Shown here in pieces: positions 46,213 to 55,292 of a stretch of DNA of 64,000 bases. Made by a program: the position numbers and the translations under genes. Source of the DNA: Microbacterium sp. HD4P20. GTDB lineage: Bacteria; Actinomycetota; Actinomycetes; Actinomycetales; Microbacteriaceae. Under the pieces are notes generated by a model. It saw nothing but the letters and a program-made list of their open reading frames with translations. It did no database searches and was not told the origin of the DNA. The stretch covers positions 186,001-250,000 of the forward strand of contig NZ_JAHZQZ020000018.1 in the NCBI RefSeq assembly GCF_019449275.2, written 5' to 3'. Positions within the stretch are counted from its first letter, which is position 1, and each line of letters begins with the position of its first letter.

Positions 46213-46529
46213 GCGTTTTCCCTGGTCTCCGGCGCAATCCAGTGGGTCCCGACGCCGAGGGCGTGTCCCCGCTGCGCGAGAACCCGCCCTTGGCCTCCCG
46301 GAGGCGTGTCTGCCATCACCCGGTGGTTCGGGCGCCCGCCGCCGACGCGGCGAGCAGACGCTCGTGGTCGACCCGGTCGAGATCGTGCAGCGACGAGCCC
46401 TTCGTCTCGCGCAGCGAGATCACCGCGACCAGGGTGATCGCTGCCGCGATGGCCAGGTAGATGGCCACCGGGATCCACGATCCGAAGGTCGACAGCAGAG
46501 AATGCGCTCACCCTCACTGCACGGGTGGC
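46213..46529. other. Gap between ROK and NYN genes
   Basis: Holds the promoter side of the ROK gene and, from 46316 to 46507, the broken end of an MFS transporter gene described separately. No complete gene is seen. Confidence 0.7.
46316..46507 (-). pseudogene. C-terminal remnant of an MFS metabolite/proton symporter
   Basis: The minus strand reads AHSLLSTFGSWIPVAIYLAI (first 20 residues), then a hydrophobic segment ending LVAVISLRETKGSSLHDLD and a stop. This is the last helix and the RETKG tail of metabolite:H+ symporters of the MFS. A TGA stop (46508-46510) lies directly before the first residue and no start codon or upstream domains exist, so about 85% of the gene is missing. Truncation probably came from a deletion that brought the NYN gene end to this position. 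Confidence 0.8.
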
Positions 46530-47396
46530 TCAGGCGCGGTCGGCGGCGAGCCGGATCAGCACGATGTTGCCCGACTCGTCGACCTCGGCCACCGTCGGGT
46601 GCGCCTTCACGAACTCGGAGAAGCTCTTGTGACCCAGGGCCTTCTCGCTGAACGACGGGTCCAGCCGCCGGATGAGACTCTTCACCGCCGACGCGTGCTG
46701 CCATTCGACGTCTTCTTTGTCACTCTCCAGGCGCAGCGCCCGCTCGAGGAGCGCCTCGGCCGGATCGGCCGGGGCCTTCTTCGCGCGACGACGCGTGGGC
46801 GCGGCATCCTTCCTTCCCGCGGCGGGGGGCGCGGCCACGCCCGGAAGCGCGTCGTACGAGTCGAACTGGTCGCACGCCGCCGCGAGGGACTTCGCGGTCG
46901 AGCCGGCCACGCCCACGCCCACGACGTAGCGGCCGAGCCGCTTGCACCGCTGCGCGAGCGGCACGTAGTCGGAATCGCCCGCGACGATCACGACGTGGGT
47001 GAGATCCGGCAGGCGGAACATGTCCTCGACCACGTCGACGGCCAGCCGGATGTCGGCGCCATTCTTTGCGTACGCGGCGGCCGGGAACAGCTGTACCAGG
47101 TCGACCGCGCGCGCCACAAGCTGCGAGCGGTACACCGCGTTGACGGGCGCCGACCAGTCGGCGTAGGCACGCGTGAGCACGAGCGTGCCGAACGACGTGG
47201 CGTAGTCGATGATGGCGCCCACGTCGATCGTCGCGGCGGTCAGGCGCTCGGCGATCTCGGGGTCGGTGGCATCCGTCGCGATCTTCTGGCGGTCGCGGGC
47301 GTAGGAGTTCTTGCCGTGCACGCGGTCGTACCACGACATCACGATGTTGTCGAAGTCGAGATAGACCGCGACCCGGGCGTTGTGCATGTCGGGCAT
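46530..47396 (-). CDS. NYN-domain (PIN-like) protein with C-terminal LOTUS domain
   Basis: A 288-residue protein. The N-terminal NYN nuclease fold has the acidic set: VYLDFDN (D14, D16), IDVGAIIDY, GADIRLAVDVVEDM and VIVAGDSDYVPLA. After a Lys/Ala/Pro-rich linker (about 195-215), the C-terminal ADPAEALLERALRL to IVLIRLAADRA part has the OST-HTH/LOTUS pattern (WQHASAVKSLIRRLDPSF, GHKSFSEFVKAHP). The pair suggests an RNA-binding nuclease. GGAGG lies 6 nt before the ATG at 47396. It begins 1 bp after the oxidoreductase gene. Confidence 0.88.
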   Translation of the reverse strand: MPDMHNARVAVYLDFDNIVMSWYDRVHGKNSYARDRQKIATDATDPEIAERLTAATIDVGAIIDYATSFGTLVLTRAYADWSAPVNAVYRSQLVARAVDLVQLFPAAAYAKNGADIRLAVDVVEDMFRLPDLTHVVIVAGDSDYVPLAQRCKRLGRYVVGVGVAGSTAKSLAAACDQFDSYDALPGVAAPPAAGRKDAAPTRRRAKKAPADPAEALLERALRLESDKEDVEWQHASAVKSLIRRLDPSFSEKALGHKSFSEFVKAHPTVAEVDESGNIVLIRLAADRA

Positions 47397-47397
47397 G

Positions 47398-48405
47398 TCA
47401 TTCCTCCCCGGGGTAGCGCACCCCGACCAGCTCGCGGACCTCGTCCATGGTGGACATGATCTCCACCGTCTCGTCGATCGGAAGGATGTCGGAGTCGTTG
47501 CTGCCGTCGGCGACGTACCCCTCGGCGGCCAGCGCCTGGTACTGCATGCCGCGGCCCTCGACCTCGGAGACGTAGTCCTCGAGGATCGTGCCGTCGTGCG
47601 ACACCACCCGGAACGACGTCGGGGTGTACCAGACACGGGCGATCTCGAGACGGGCATCGGTGCCCACGATCGCCGCGGTGTTGGGGCCTGCGGCGCGGGA
47701 CGCCGAGAGCGTCGTCGACAGTGCGCCCGACTCGTGCGCCATGATCGTGGCGACCTCGGTGTCGGCGCCGGTCTCGCCCAGACGCGCCGACGCGGCGACC
47801 GACAGGGGAGCGCCCAGGATGTCCCAGGCGAACGAGACCGGGTAGATCCCGAGGTCCAGCAGAGCGCCGCCGCCGAGCTCGAGCGCGTTGATCCGGTGGA
47901 GCGGTTCGCTCGTGATCCGCTGCGTGTGGTCGGCCATCAGCGCGCGGACCTCGCCGAGCATGCCCGACGCGACGATCTCACGGATGCGCATCATGTGCGG
48001 CAGATACCGCGTCCACATCGCCTCCATCGCGAGCAGTCCGCGCGCCGCGGCCGCATCACGAACCTGGGCGGCCTCGGCGGCGTTGATGGTGAACGGCTTC
48101 TCGACGAGCACGTGCTTTCCGGCTTCGAGCGCGAGCAGTGCGTTGGCGGCGTGCATCGGATGCGGCGTCGCGATGTAGACGATGTCGACATCGGGATCGG
48201 CGACGAGGTCCTCGTACGACCCGTGGGCACGCGCGATATCGAACTGTCCGGCGAAGTCGGCGGCCGACTCCAGGCGCCGCGACCCGACCGCGGCCAGATC
48301 CAGTCCGGCGGTGCGCAGGTCCGAGGCGAAGGCGCGAGCGATGCCGCCAGGACCGAGGATGCCCCAGCGAAGACCGGTCGAGGATGTCGGAGCAGGGGAG
48401 GTCAT
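47398..48405 (-). CDS. Gfo/Idh/MocA-family oxidoreductase
   Basis: A 335-residue NAD(P)-dependent sugar or inositol dehydrogenase-like protein. The Rossmann loop is GILGPGGIARAF (15-26); the catalytic-region VEKPFTINAAEA carries the typical EKP lysine, and the C-terminal sheet follows with GGGALLDLGIYP. The substrate is not identifiable. TAGCCT lies 7 nt before the ATG. Confidence 0.9.
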   Translation of the reverse strand: MTSPAPTSSTGLRWGILGPGGIARAFASDLRTAGLDLAAVGSRRLESAADFAGQFDIARAHGSYEDLVADPDVDIVYIATPHPMHAANALLALEAGKHVLVEKPFTINAAEAAQVRDAAAARGLLAMEAMWTRYLPHMMRIREIVASGMLGEVRALMADHTQRITSEPLHRINALELGGGALLDLGIYPVSFAWDILGAPLSVAASARLGETGADTEVATIMAHESGALSTTLSASRAAGPNTAAIVGTDARLEIARVWYTPTSFRVVSHDGTILEDYVSEVEGRGMQYQALAAEGYVADGSNDSDILPIDETVEIMSTMDEVRELVGVRYPGEE

Positions 48406-48446
48406 GACTTCGAGGCTACTGCCCGCCGCCGCGACCCTGAACCGCT

Positions 48447-49832
48447 CTACCGTGCGGCGCTGCCGGCCAGCTGCGGTTCTGCGACGGTGAGCGGCTCCAG
48501 CGCACGCGCCAGATCGTTCACGAGGTCACGCGCGTCCTCCAGCCCCACCGACAGTCGCACCGTCGTCGAGCCGATATGCGCCTCGGCGAGCTGGGTGGGC
48601 GTCATATGGCTGTGCGTCATCGAGGCCGGATGCGCCACGAGGCTGCGGGCGTCTCCGATATTGGCCACCAGCCGGATCACGCGAAGCCGCGAGATGAACG
48701 ACTCGACCAGTTCGAAGTCGGCGTCGGCATCGCCGGTGCCGGGCAGATCGAACGCGAAGACGGCGCTCACGCCGCGCGGCAGGTAGGTCTGCGCGTTGGC
48801 ATGCCACGGGCTGGATTCCAAGCCTGGGTGGTGCACGCGCGCGACGGCGGGGTGAGCGTCGAGGAACCGCGCCACCTCGAGCGCGCTCGCGGTGTGCCGT
48901 TCGACCCGGAGGTCGAGGGTCTCGAGTCCCTGCAGCAGCTGGAACGCGTTGAATGCCGAGAGCGACGGACCGAGGTCGTGCACGTACTTCGTCTTGACCA
49001 GGGCGATGTACGGCGATCCGGTCGCACCGAACCGTTCGACGAGACTGCCGTCGGGCACGCGTCGGTACGTCTCGGTCAGCTGGGGCCAGCGCTCGGGTTC
49101 GGCTGTGAAGTCGAAGGTGCCGAGGTCGACCACCACCCCGCCCAGCGAGGTGCCGTGTCCGCCCAGGAACTTCGTGGCCGAGTGCACCACGATGTCGGCG
49201 CCGAAGTCCTTCGCCCGCTGCAGGTACGGGGTGGCGACGGTGTTGTCGATCACGAGGGGGACCCCCGCTCCGCGCGCGACGGCCGCCACCGCACCGAGGT
49301 CGAGGACCTGCGCGATCGGATTGGAGATCGACTCGGCGAACAGCGCCCGCGTCGTGGGGCGCACCGCCGCGGCCCAGGCATCCGTGTCGTCCTGATCGAC
49401 GAAGGTCACCTCGATGCCCCAGTCGGCGAAGGTGTCCTGCAGCAGGTCGACGGTGCCGCCGTAGAGCTGGCGTGCGGCGACGATGTGCTCGCCCTGCCGG
49501 GCCAGCGCGAGCAGTGCCACCGCGACCGCGGCCTGCCCGGATGCGACGCCGGCGGCGCCGATGCCGCCCTCGAGCTCGCTCACGCGCTTCTCGAACACGA
49601 GCACCGTCGGATTGGCCGCGCGACTGTAGATGTTGCCCTCGCGGCGAAGCGCGAACAGATCGCGGGCTTCACTTAGCGATCGGAACTCGAACCCGTTGGA
49701 CTGGTGGATCGAGGGCACCGCGGTGTTCTCGGCGATGCTCGAGTCGAACCCGGCCTGCACTTGTGCCGTCGCGAAGGATCGCGGCGCGGTGGTCTGGCGC
49801 GGCGGCACGGCGGATCGGGGGTCGTGAGACAT
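48447..49832 (-). CDS. metY: O-acetylhomoserine sulfhydrylase
   Basis: A 461-residue PLP enzyme that makes homocysteine from O-acetylhomoserine and sulfide. Marks are GFDSSIAENTAVPSIHQSNGF near the N-terminus (landmarks only), YSRAANPTV, the PLP lysine in HSATKFLGGHG (about K221) and the C-terminal NIGDARSLVAHPASMTHS, which is typical of this enzyme rather than cystathionine gamma-synthase. The ATG at 49832 has GACAAT 7 nt upstream. Confidence 0.93.
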   Translation of the reverse strand: MSHDPRSAVPPRQTTAPRSFATAQVQAGFDSSIAENTAVPSIHQSNGFEFRSLSEARDLFALRREGNIYSRAANPTVLVFEKRVSELEGGIGAAGVASGQAAVAVALLALARQGEHIVAARQLYGGTVDLLQDTFADWGIEVTFVDQDDTDAWAAAVRPTTRALFAESISNPIAQVLDLGAVAAVARGAGVPLVIDNTVATPYLQRAKDFGADIVVHSATKFLGGHGTSLGGVVVDLGTFDFTAEPERWPQLTETYRRVPDGSLVERFGATGSPYIALVKTKYVHDLGPSLSAFNAFQLLQGLETLDLRVERHTASALEVARFLDAHPAVARVHHPGLESSPWHANAQTYLPRGVSAVFAFDLPGTGDADADFELVESFISRLRVIRLVANIGDARSLVAHPASMTHSHMTPTQLAEAHIGSTTVRLSVGLEDARDLVNDLARALEPLTVAEPQLAGSAAR

Positions 49833-49932
49833 GCGAACCATTGTCGGGGCACGCGCATCCCCGCCCACGTCGTGTGTCGAACTGTTGCGCCGGCGCAGAC
49901 CGGCGTCCGGCGTGGGGTGGGGCCGCGGGGTT

Positions 49933-49986
49933 CGGGTGTCACGACACGCGGGATCGAGCGGGGGATGCCGCGTGTTGCGCCACCCG
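49933..49986. repeat. Palindromic repeat, family 1 copy 3
   Basis: Left arm CGGGTGTCACGACACGCGG (49933-49951) and right arm CCGCGTGTTGCGCCACCCG (49968-49986) pair with three non-Watson-Crick positions. The right arm contains the same 17-mer, GCGTGTTGCGCCACCCG, as the other two copies. It lies in the gap between the metY start and the end of the quinone oxidoreductase gene. Confidence 0.8.
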
Positions 49987-50008
49987 GGACTGGCGCATTC
50001 GCCGGCCG

Positions 50009-50950
50009 CTACGGAACCAGCGTCACCTTGCCGTCGACGCCGGACTCGACCGCGCGGTGCGCGTCGGCCGCGTCCGCCAACGGGAACGAGGGGCCGAGCT
50101 CGAGCGAGAATCGTCCCGCGGCGAGGAGGGCGAGGGTGACGGGCACGGCTTCGTCGCGCCACGTCTGCTGCTGCGCGGTCAGCGGCATGGGCGAGCCACC
50201 CGAGAATGCCCGGATGCCGAGGCCCGCAGCATCCTTTCCCCGCACCAGCGTCGCGACCCTATCGCGGTCGGCCACGAGCTGGACCGAGGTCTGCAGTGCT
50301 TCGTCCGTGCCGGCCGCGTCGATCGCGACGGTGATGCCGCCGGGTGCGGCGTCGCGGAGACGGTCAACCAGGCCCTCGCCGTACACGATGGGGGTGGCGC
50401 CGAGCGCGCGCACCCGGTCGAAGCGGCGCTCGGACGACGTGGCGATCACGGTCGCGCCCCACAGCACCGCGTACTGGATCACAGCCTGGCCCACCGACCC
50501 CGAGCCGGCGTGCACCACCAGCGTGTCGCCAGCGCCCACCGACAGCGAGCGCAGCGACTGGTAGGCCGTGCCGACGGGGATGCCGATCGCCGCACCCTCG
50601 GCGGCGCTCACGCCCGGCGGGCGGCGATGTAGACGGGCGGCAGGAAGCGTCACGTCGGTGGCGTACGCGCCCGAGGCTCCGGAGAAGACCACCGCGTCGC
50701 CGACGCGGACGCCATCCACGTCGGCGCCCACGGCGGTCACGATGCCCGCGCCGTCGCTGCCCACGCGGCGCGGCTCGGTGATCGCCGCCGAAGGGCGCCG
50801 GCCCGATCGCAGCTTGGCGTCGATCGGGTTGACGCCGGCAGCCTCCACCCGGACGGCGACTTCGCCGGGCCGGGGCTCGGGCGTCGGGATATCGATCTCG
50901 CGGAGCACCTCGGGTCCGCCGAACTCGGTATATGCGATGGCAACGCTCAT
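50009..50950 (-). CDS. NADPH:quinone oxidoreductase-like medium-chain dehydrogenase
   Basis: A 313-residue zinc-independent medium-chain dehydrogenase of the quinone oxidoreductase branch: N-terminal YTEFGGPEVLREIDIP, GVNPIDAKLRSG, GSDGAGIV, and the nucleotide loop VHAGSGSVGQAVIQ. No zinc-ligand Cys set is visible. The ATG at 50950 starts at the family N-terminus; further in-frame codons upstream look non-conserved. Confidence 0.88.
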   Translation of the reverse strand: MSVAIAYTEFGGPEVLREIDIPTPEPRPGEVAVRVEAAGVNPIDAKLRSGRRPSAAITEPRRVGSDGAGIVTAVGADVDGVRVGDAVVFSGASGAYATDVTLPAARLHRRPPGVSAAEGAAIGIPVGTAYQSLRSLSVGAGDTLVVHAGSGSVGQAVIQYAVLWGATVIATSSERRFDRVRALGATPIVYGEGLVDRLRDAAPGGITVAIDAAGTDEALQTSVQLVADRDRVATLVRGKDAAGLGIRAFSGGSPMPLTAQQQTWRDEAVPVTLALLAAGRFSLELGPSFPLADAADAHRAVESGVDGKVTLVP

Positions 50951-51023
50951 GTCGGGCGCAACCCTCCCTTGCGTGTCGGATATTCCTCGAGCGTTGCACA
51001 TCGACGCCGGCGGCGTCGGCGGA

Positions 51024-54000
51024 TCAGCCGGCGGTCAGCGCCTTCTGGATCCTCGGCAGCGACACCGGCTCTGCAGTTCCCAGCGCCTGAGCGAAGAGGC
51101 TCACGCGGTACTCCTCCAGGAGCCATCGCGCGTGCACGAGGGGTGCCGCGGCGTCCGGCGGCAGCGGGATCGTCCCCCCCGCGTCGGCGTAGAGCGCCGC
51201 CGCCCGCTCGAACTCGCTCATGCGCTGCCGATCACGGCCGGGGTTGTCTGACAGCGCGCGCACCCGATCCAACGCGCCCCGCAGATACCGCGGCAGGTGC
51301 GTGAGGCGGGCGGTGCCGGTGCGTGAAACGAACGAAGGGTGCACGAGCCCGCCCACCTGGCCCTTGACGTCGTTCAGGGCGCCGAGCAGGGTCAGCGAGT
51401 TCTGCTCGCGCAGCGCCCGCTCGACGTCGCGCGCGGCTGTGAGGATCCTCGCGGCGAGCGACACCGTCTGGAACAGCTCGTCCACCACGACCGCAGACAG
51501 GGCGTCGCGCACGCTCTCGAAGCCCTCGCTCGTGCGGATCGGTCCGGCGGCGGTGCGTGCGATGACGGCATCCGCCACCGCCACGCGACAGTCCTCGACG
51601 AGTGCCCTCGCGGAGGAATAGGGGGATGCCGCCAGCGCGAGCTTTTCGGCAGAGGTCAGGTGCTCGAGCACGTAGGCCACCGGCGAGGGCACCGCCAGCA
51701 GCACCAGGCGCCGCACGCCGTCGCGGCTCGCGCGTGCGGCGGCTTCGGGCGTCGCTTCGATGCGCAGTGCCACCGAAGCGCCTTCGTCGATGATCGCGGG
51801 GTAGCCGCGCACGACACCCCCCGCGACCCTGGTGTCGACCACAGCCGGCACGTCGCCGAACGACCACTCGGTGAGCCCCGTGCGCTCGGCGAACCCGATC
51901 GCTGTCGCCGCGTCGCTGCGGGCGACGGCGGCCGCGCCCATGCGGGCCGTCGCCTGACCGTCGCTCTTCCCGTTCTGCGCTCGCGCAACCGATCGGGCCA
52001 CCGAGTCGCGGGCGCGTGTGGCAAGCCGATCCTGCAACTGCGCGAGGTCGCGGCCCGACCCGACGGTACGCCCGCGCTCGTCGACGGCGCGGAACGACAT
52101 GAGCAGGTGGGAAGGGACCCTCTCCAGCTCGAAGTCGGCCGCCGACACCGGCTGATTCGCGATGCGCTGGATACGGGCGGCCAGCGCATCGCGCAGCGCC
52201 GTGGGCGGCAGGCCACGTGCGGCCTCCGGTCCCTGCCCGTCCAGCTCGGCCGACAGGGTCGCCGCCCAGTCCGCCGCGGGCACGACGTGGCGCCGGATCG
52301 CTTTCGGCAGCGACCGCAGCAGCGCCGTCACGAGCTCGTCGCGCATGCCCGGCACCTGCCAGTCGAAGCCGTCGGGCCGCAGCTGCGCCAGCAACGCCAG
52401 GGGAACCACGACGGTCACACCGTCGTCGGGGGCCCCCGGCTCGAAGCGATAGGCGAGCGAGAGCACCTGGTCGCCCTGCTGCCACCGTGCCGGAAAATCG
52501 CGCTCGTCCCCGCGCGACGCTTCGTCGAGGAGGTCGGCCTCGCTCATGTCGAGCAGGCGCGGTGTGCGGGCCGCGGCATCCCGCCACCACGTCTCGAAGG
52601 AGCGTGCGTCGAATACGTCTCGCGGCAGTCGCGCGTCGTAGAACCGGAACACGGCCTCGTCGCCCACGAGGATGTCACGCCGGCGCTCGCGCTCCTCGAT
52701 CTTCTCGAGTCGGCGACGCAGCTCGAGATTGCGGCGCTCGAATGCGGTGAGCCGCTTGTCGAGGTGCGACGAGTCCCAGTCGCCCTCCACGAGCGCGTGG
52801 CGCACGAACAGCTCGCGCGCCAGCGGGCGGTCGAACCGCGCCAGCTGCACGCGGCGCCGTGGCACGATCTCGAGGCCGAAAAGCGTGACTTTCTCGTAGG
52901 CGGATGCCGCCCCCGCCGTCTTGGACCAGTGCGGCTCGCTCAGCCGGCGTTTGGCGAGATCGCCGGCGAGCGGCTCGGCCCACGCGGGATCGATCGCGGC
53001 CACGGTGCGGGCGAAGAGGCGGCTGGTCTCGACGATCTCGGCGGCCATGACCGCCTGCGGGCGCTTCTTCTTCAGGCCCGAGCCAGGGAAGATCGCGAAC
53101 CGGGTTCCGCGCGAGCCGACGTACTCGGCGGAGCGGCGCTGCTCGCGCTCGCCCGCGCCGCGGCCCCGCGCGGGCTCCTTCGACGCGGTCCGTTCGTCGA
53201 GCAGCCCCAGGTGCGACAGCAGGCCGGACAGGATGGCCTTGTGGATCTCGTCTGGACCGCCCGAGGATCCCGATCCCGCGCCCGACCCCGAGCGGCGGGT
53301 GCCGGTGAGCGCACTCAGCTGCCGGTGCACGTCGGTCCATTCCCGCACGCGCACGTAGTTCAGATGCTCGCTGCGGCACAGCCTGCGGAACGCGCTGGAA
53401 CCGAGCTCGGCCTGTTTCTCCTGCAGATGGTTCCACAGGTTCAGGAGGGTGAGGAAGTCGCTCGTCGGATCGGCGAATCGCGCGTGCAGCCGGTCGGCCT
53501 CCTCGCGGCGCTCCTCCGGCCGCTCACGGACATCCTGGATCGAGAGTCCCGCCACGATCACGAGCACGTCGCGCAGCACGCCGGTGCGCTGAGCCTCGAG
53601 GATCATACGGGCGAACCGGGGATCGATCGGCAGCCGCGCGATCTCGCGGCCGAGCTCTGTCAGCCGGTGGTCGCCGGACCCGGTCTCGGAGCCGGTGGCG
53701 GAGTGCACCGCACCGAGCTCGACGAGAAGCTCGAGCGCCGCCCGCACGCCGCGCGAGTCGGGGGGCGTGAGAAAGGGGAAGGACGAGATGTCGCCGAAGC
53801 CGAGCGCGAGCATCTGCAGGATGACCGAGGCCAGACTCGTCCGCAGGATCTCGGGTTCGGTGAACTCGTCGCGGGACTGGAAGTCCTCTTCGGAGTAGAG
53901 GCGGACCGCCACGCCGGGACTGGTGCGTCCGGCGCGCCCTGACCGCTGTTGCGCCGACGCCTGCGACACCGGCTCGATCGGGAGGCGCTGGATCTTGCTG

Positions 54001-54983
54001 CGGATGCTGTAGCGCGAGATGCGTGCGGTGCCGGTGTCGATGACGTATCGGATGCCCGGGACGGTCAGACTCGTCTCGGCCACGTTCGTCGCGAGGATGA
54101 CACGTCGTCGCACGCCCGGGATCTTCGACGACTCGAAAACGCGGTGCTGCTCGGCCGAACTCAGCCGGCCGTACAAGGGCAGCACCTCGGTGGGCGCGGC
54201 ATCCTTCGCATACATGCCGCGGACGGCATCTGTGGCGTCGCGGATCTCGGCCTCGCCCGGCAGGAACACCAGGACGTCGCCCGCCGGCTCGCGATCGAGT
54301 TCGCGCAGCGCCGTGGCGATGCCGTCGACGTCGTCCGCGCCGCCACCGGCGTCCTCGGCCGACGCGCTCGCCGACGCGGGCGGCCGGTACCGGATGTCGA
54401 CGGGGTAGGTGCGACCCGAGACCTCGATGATCGGCGCCGGCGTGCCGTCGGGCGCCGCGAAGTGCTTCGCGAAGCTCTCGGGGTCGATCGTCGCGCTCGT
54501 GACCACCACTTTGAGGTCGGGGCGCTTCGGAAGGATCCGCGTGAGATAGCCGATCAGGAAGTCGACGTTCAGGGACCGCTCGTGCGCCTCGTCGACGATG
54601 ATCGTGTCGTAGCGGCGCAGCAGCCGGTCGCGATGGATCTCGTTGAGCAGGATGCCGTCGGTCATGAGCGCGACCCGCGTGTCGGGTGAGACCTTGTCGG
54701 TGAAGCGCACCTTGTAGCCCACCGTGGTGCCCAGCGGCACCTGGAGTTCCTCGGCCACGCGCTCGGCGATCGTGCGGGCGGCGATCCGTCGGGGCTGGGT
54801 GTGCGCGATGCGGGTGCGTCCCAGCTCCAGAGCGATCTTGGGCAGCTGCGTGGTCTTGCCGGAGCCGGTCGCACCGGCGACGATCACCACCTGGTGGTCG
54901 CGGAGTGCGGCCGCGATCTCGTCCCGAGCCGCGCTGACCGGCAGCTCAGGCGGGTAGGAGATGACGGGCTCGGGCGCGGACAT
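51024..54983 (-). CDS. hrpA: ATP-dependent RNA helicase HrpA
   Basis: A 1319-residue DEAH-box helicase, matching the length of full HrpA. Walker A GATGSGKTT (37-45), DEAH (131-134, in IIVDEAHERS), SATID, and the QRSGRAGRTSPG arginine-finger region are all present, followed by the winged-helix, ratchet and OB domains and the long HrpA-specific C-terminal region (DUF3418). The ATG at 54983 begins at the family start; TACGAT lies 8 nt upstream. Acts on RNA; in E. coli it frees stalled ribosomes. Confidence 0.95.
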   Translation of the reverse strand: MSAPEPVISYPPELPVSAARDEIAAALRDHQVVIVAGATGSGKTTQLPKIALELGRTRIAHTQPRRIAARTIAERVAEELQVPLGTTVGYKVRFTDKVSPDTRVALMTDGILLNEIHRDRLLRRYDTIIVDEAHERSLNVDFLIGYLTRILPKRPDLKVVVTSATIDPESFAKHFAAPDGTPAPIIEVSGRTYPVDIRYRPPASASASAEDAGGGADDVDGIATALRELDREPAGDVLVFLPGEAEIRDATDAVRGMYAKDAAPTEVLPLYGRLSSAEQHRVFESSKIPGVRRRVILATNVAETSLTVPGIRYVIDTGTARISRYSIRSKIQRLPIEPVSQASAQQRSGRAGRTSPGVAVRLYSEEDFQSRDEFTEPEILRTSLASVILQMLALGFGDISSFPFLTPPDSRGVRAALELLVELGAVHSATGSETGSGDHRLTELGREIARLPIDPRFARMILEAQRTGVLRDVLVIVAGLSIQDVRERPEERREEADRLHARFADPTSDFLTLLNLWNHLQEKQAELGSSAFRRLCRSEHLNYVRVREWTDVHRQLSALTGTRRSGSGAGSGSSGGPDEIHKAILSGLLSHLGLLDERTASKEPARGRGAGEREQRRSAEYVGSRGTRFAIFPGSGLKKKRPQAVMAAEIVETSRLFARTVAAIDPAWAEPLAGDLAKRRLSEPHWSKTAGAASAYEKVTLFGLEIVPRRRVQLARFDRPLARELFVRHALVEGDWDSSHLDKRLTAFERRNLELRRRLEKIEERERRRDILVGDEAVFRFYDARLPRDVFDARSFETWWRDAAARTPRLLDMSEADLLDEASRGDERDFPARWQQGDQVLSLAYRFEPGAPDDGVTVVVPLALLAQLRPDGFDWQVPGMRDELVTALLRSLPKAIRRHVVPAADWAATLSAELDGQGPEAARGLPPTALRDALAARIQRIANQPVSAADFELERVPSHLLMSFRAVDERGRTVGSGRDLAQLQDRLATRARDSVARSVARAQNGKSDGQATARMGAAAVARSDAATAIGFAERTGLTEWSFGDVPAVVDTRVAGGVVRGYPAIIDEGASVALRIEATPEAAARASRDGVRRLVLLAVPSPVAYVLEHLTSAEKLALAASPYSSARALVEDCRVAVADAVIARTAAGPIRTSEGFESVRDALSAVVVDELFQTVSLAARILTAARDVERALREQNSLTLLGALNDVKGQVGGLVHPSFVSRTGTARLTHLPRYLRGALDRVRALSDNPGRDRQRMSEFERAAALYADAGGTIPLPPDAAAPLVHARWLLEEYRVSLFAQALGTAEPVSLPRIQKALTAG

Positions 54984-55064
54984 AGCCTCCGATCGTATCC
55001 CGCCCGAACGCCTCCCCGCCCGCCCGCACCGCGCCCGCGCCGAGTCCGGCTTCCCTCTCCGCTT

Positions 55065-55125
55065 GTTCGTTCGCCACACATGTACGCGAAACGCGGCGAT
55101 TCCCGTGCATCTGTGACGAACGAAC
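55065..55125. repeat. 61-bp imperfect palindrome
   Basis: 22-bp arms, starting GTTCGTTCGCCACACATG on the left and ending CGTGCATCTGTGACGAACGAAC on the right (in part), pair with three mismatches around a 17-nt centre. It is the same style as the other intergenic palindromes here, but its sequence is distinct. Confidence 0.75.
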
Positions 55126-55148
55126 CGCGTTGGTGTTGCGTCGCAGAG

Positions 55149-55167
55149 TACTTTGCGATACAAAGTC
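55149..55167. promoter_or_regulatory. Putative operator of the ABC exporter operon
   Basis: TACTTTG-cgata-CAAAGTC: arms ACTTTG/CAAAGT with a 5-bp centre. The TACTTTG-N5-CAAAGTA form is a common binding site of small winged-helix regulators that are co-encoded with ABC exporters, as at 55978-56274 in this operon. It lies about 130 bp before the first operon start. Confidence 0.6.
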
Positions 55168-55292
55168 AGCGTGGTCGAAACGGCACAAACCCGTACTGGT
55201 CGGGCGGCCGCCGCGCCACGGGGGCGCGGTGCGCTCGCGTGGGGACGGGGGCTGCCGTCGCTGGCCGTCGCCTTCCTTCTTGCGAACGGAGC

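Larger units (their letters stand above)
54984..55292. other. 309-bp divergent gap between hrpA and the ABC exporter operon
   Basis: Contains a long imperfect palindrome (55065-55125) and an operator-like inverted repeat (55149-55167), described separately. Three short open frames cross it but none has a family-like sequence or ribosome site. Confidence 0.65.
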
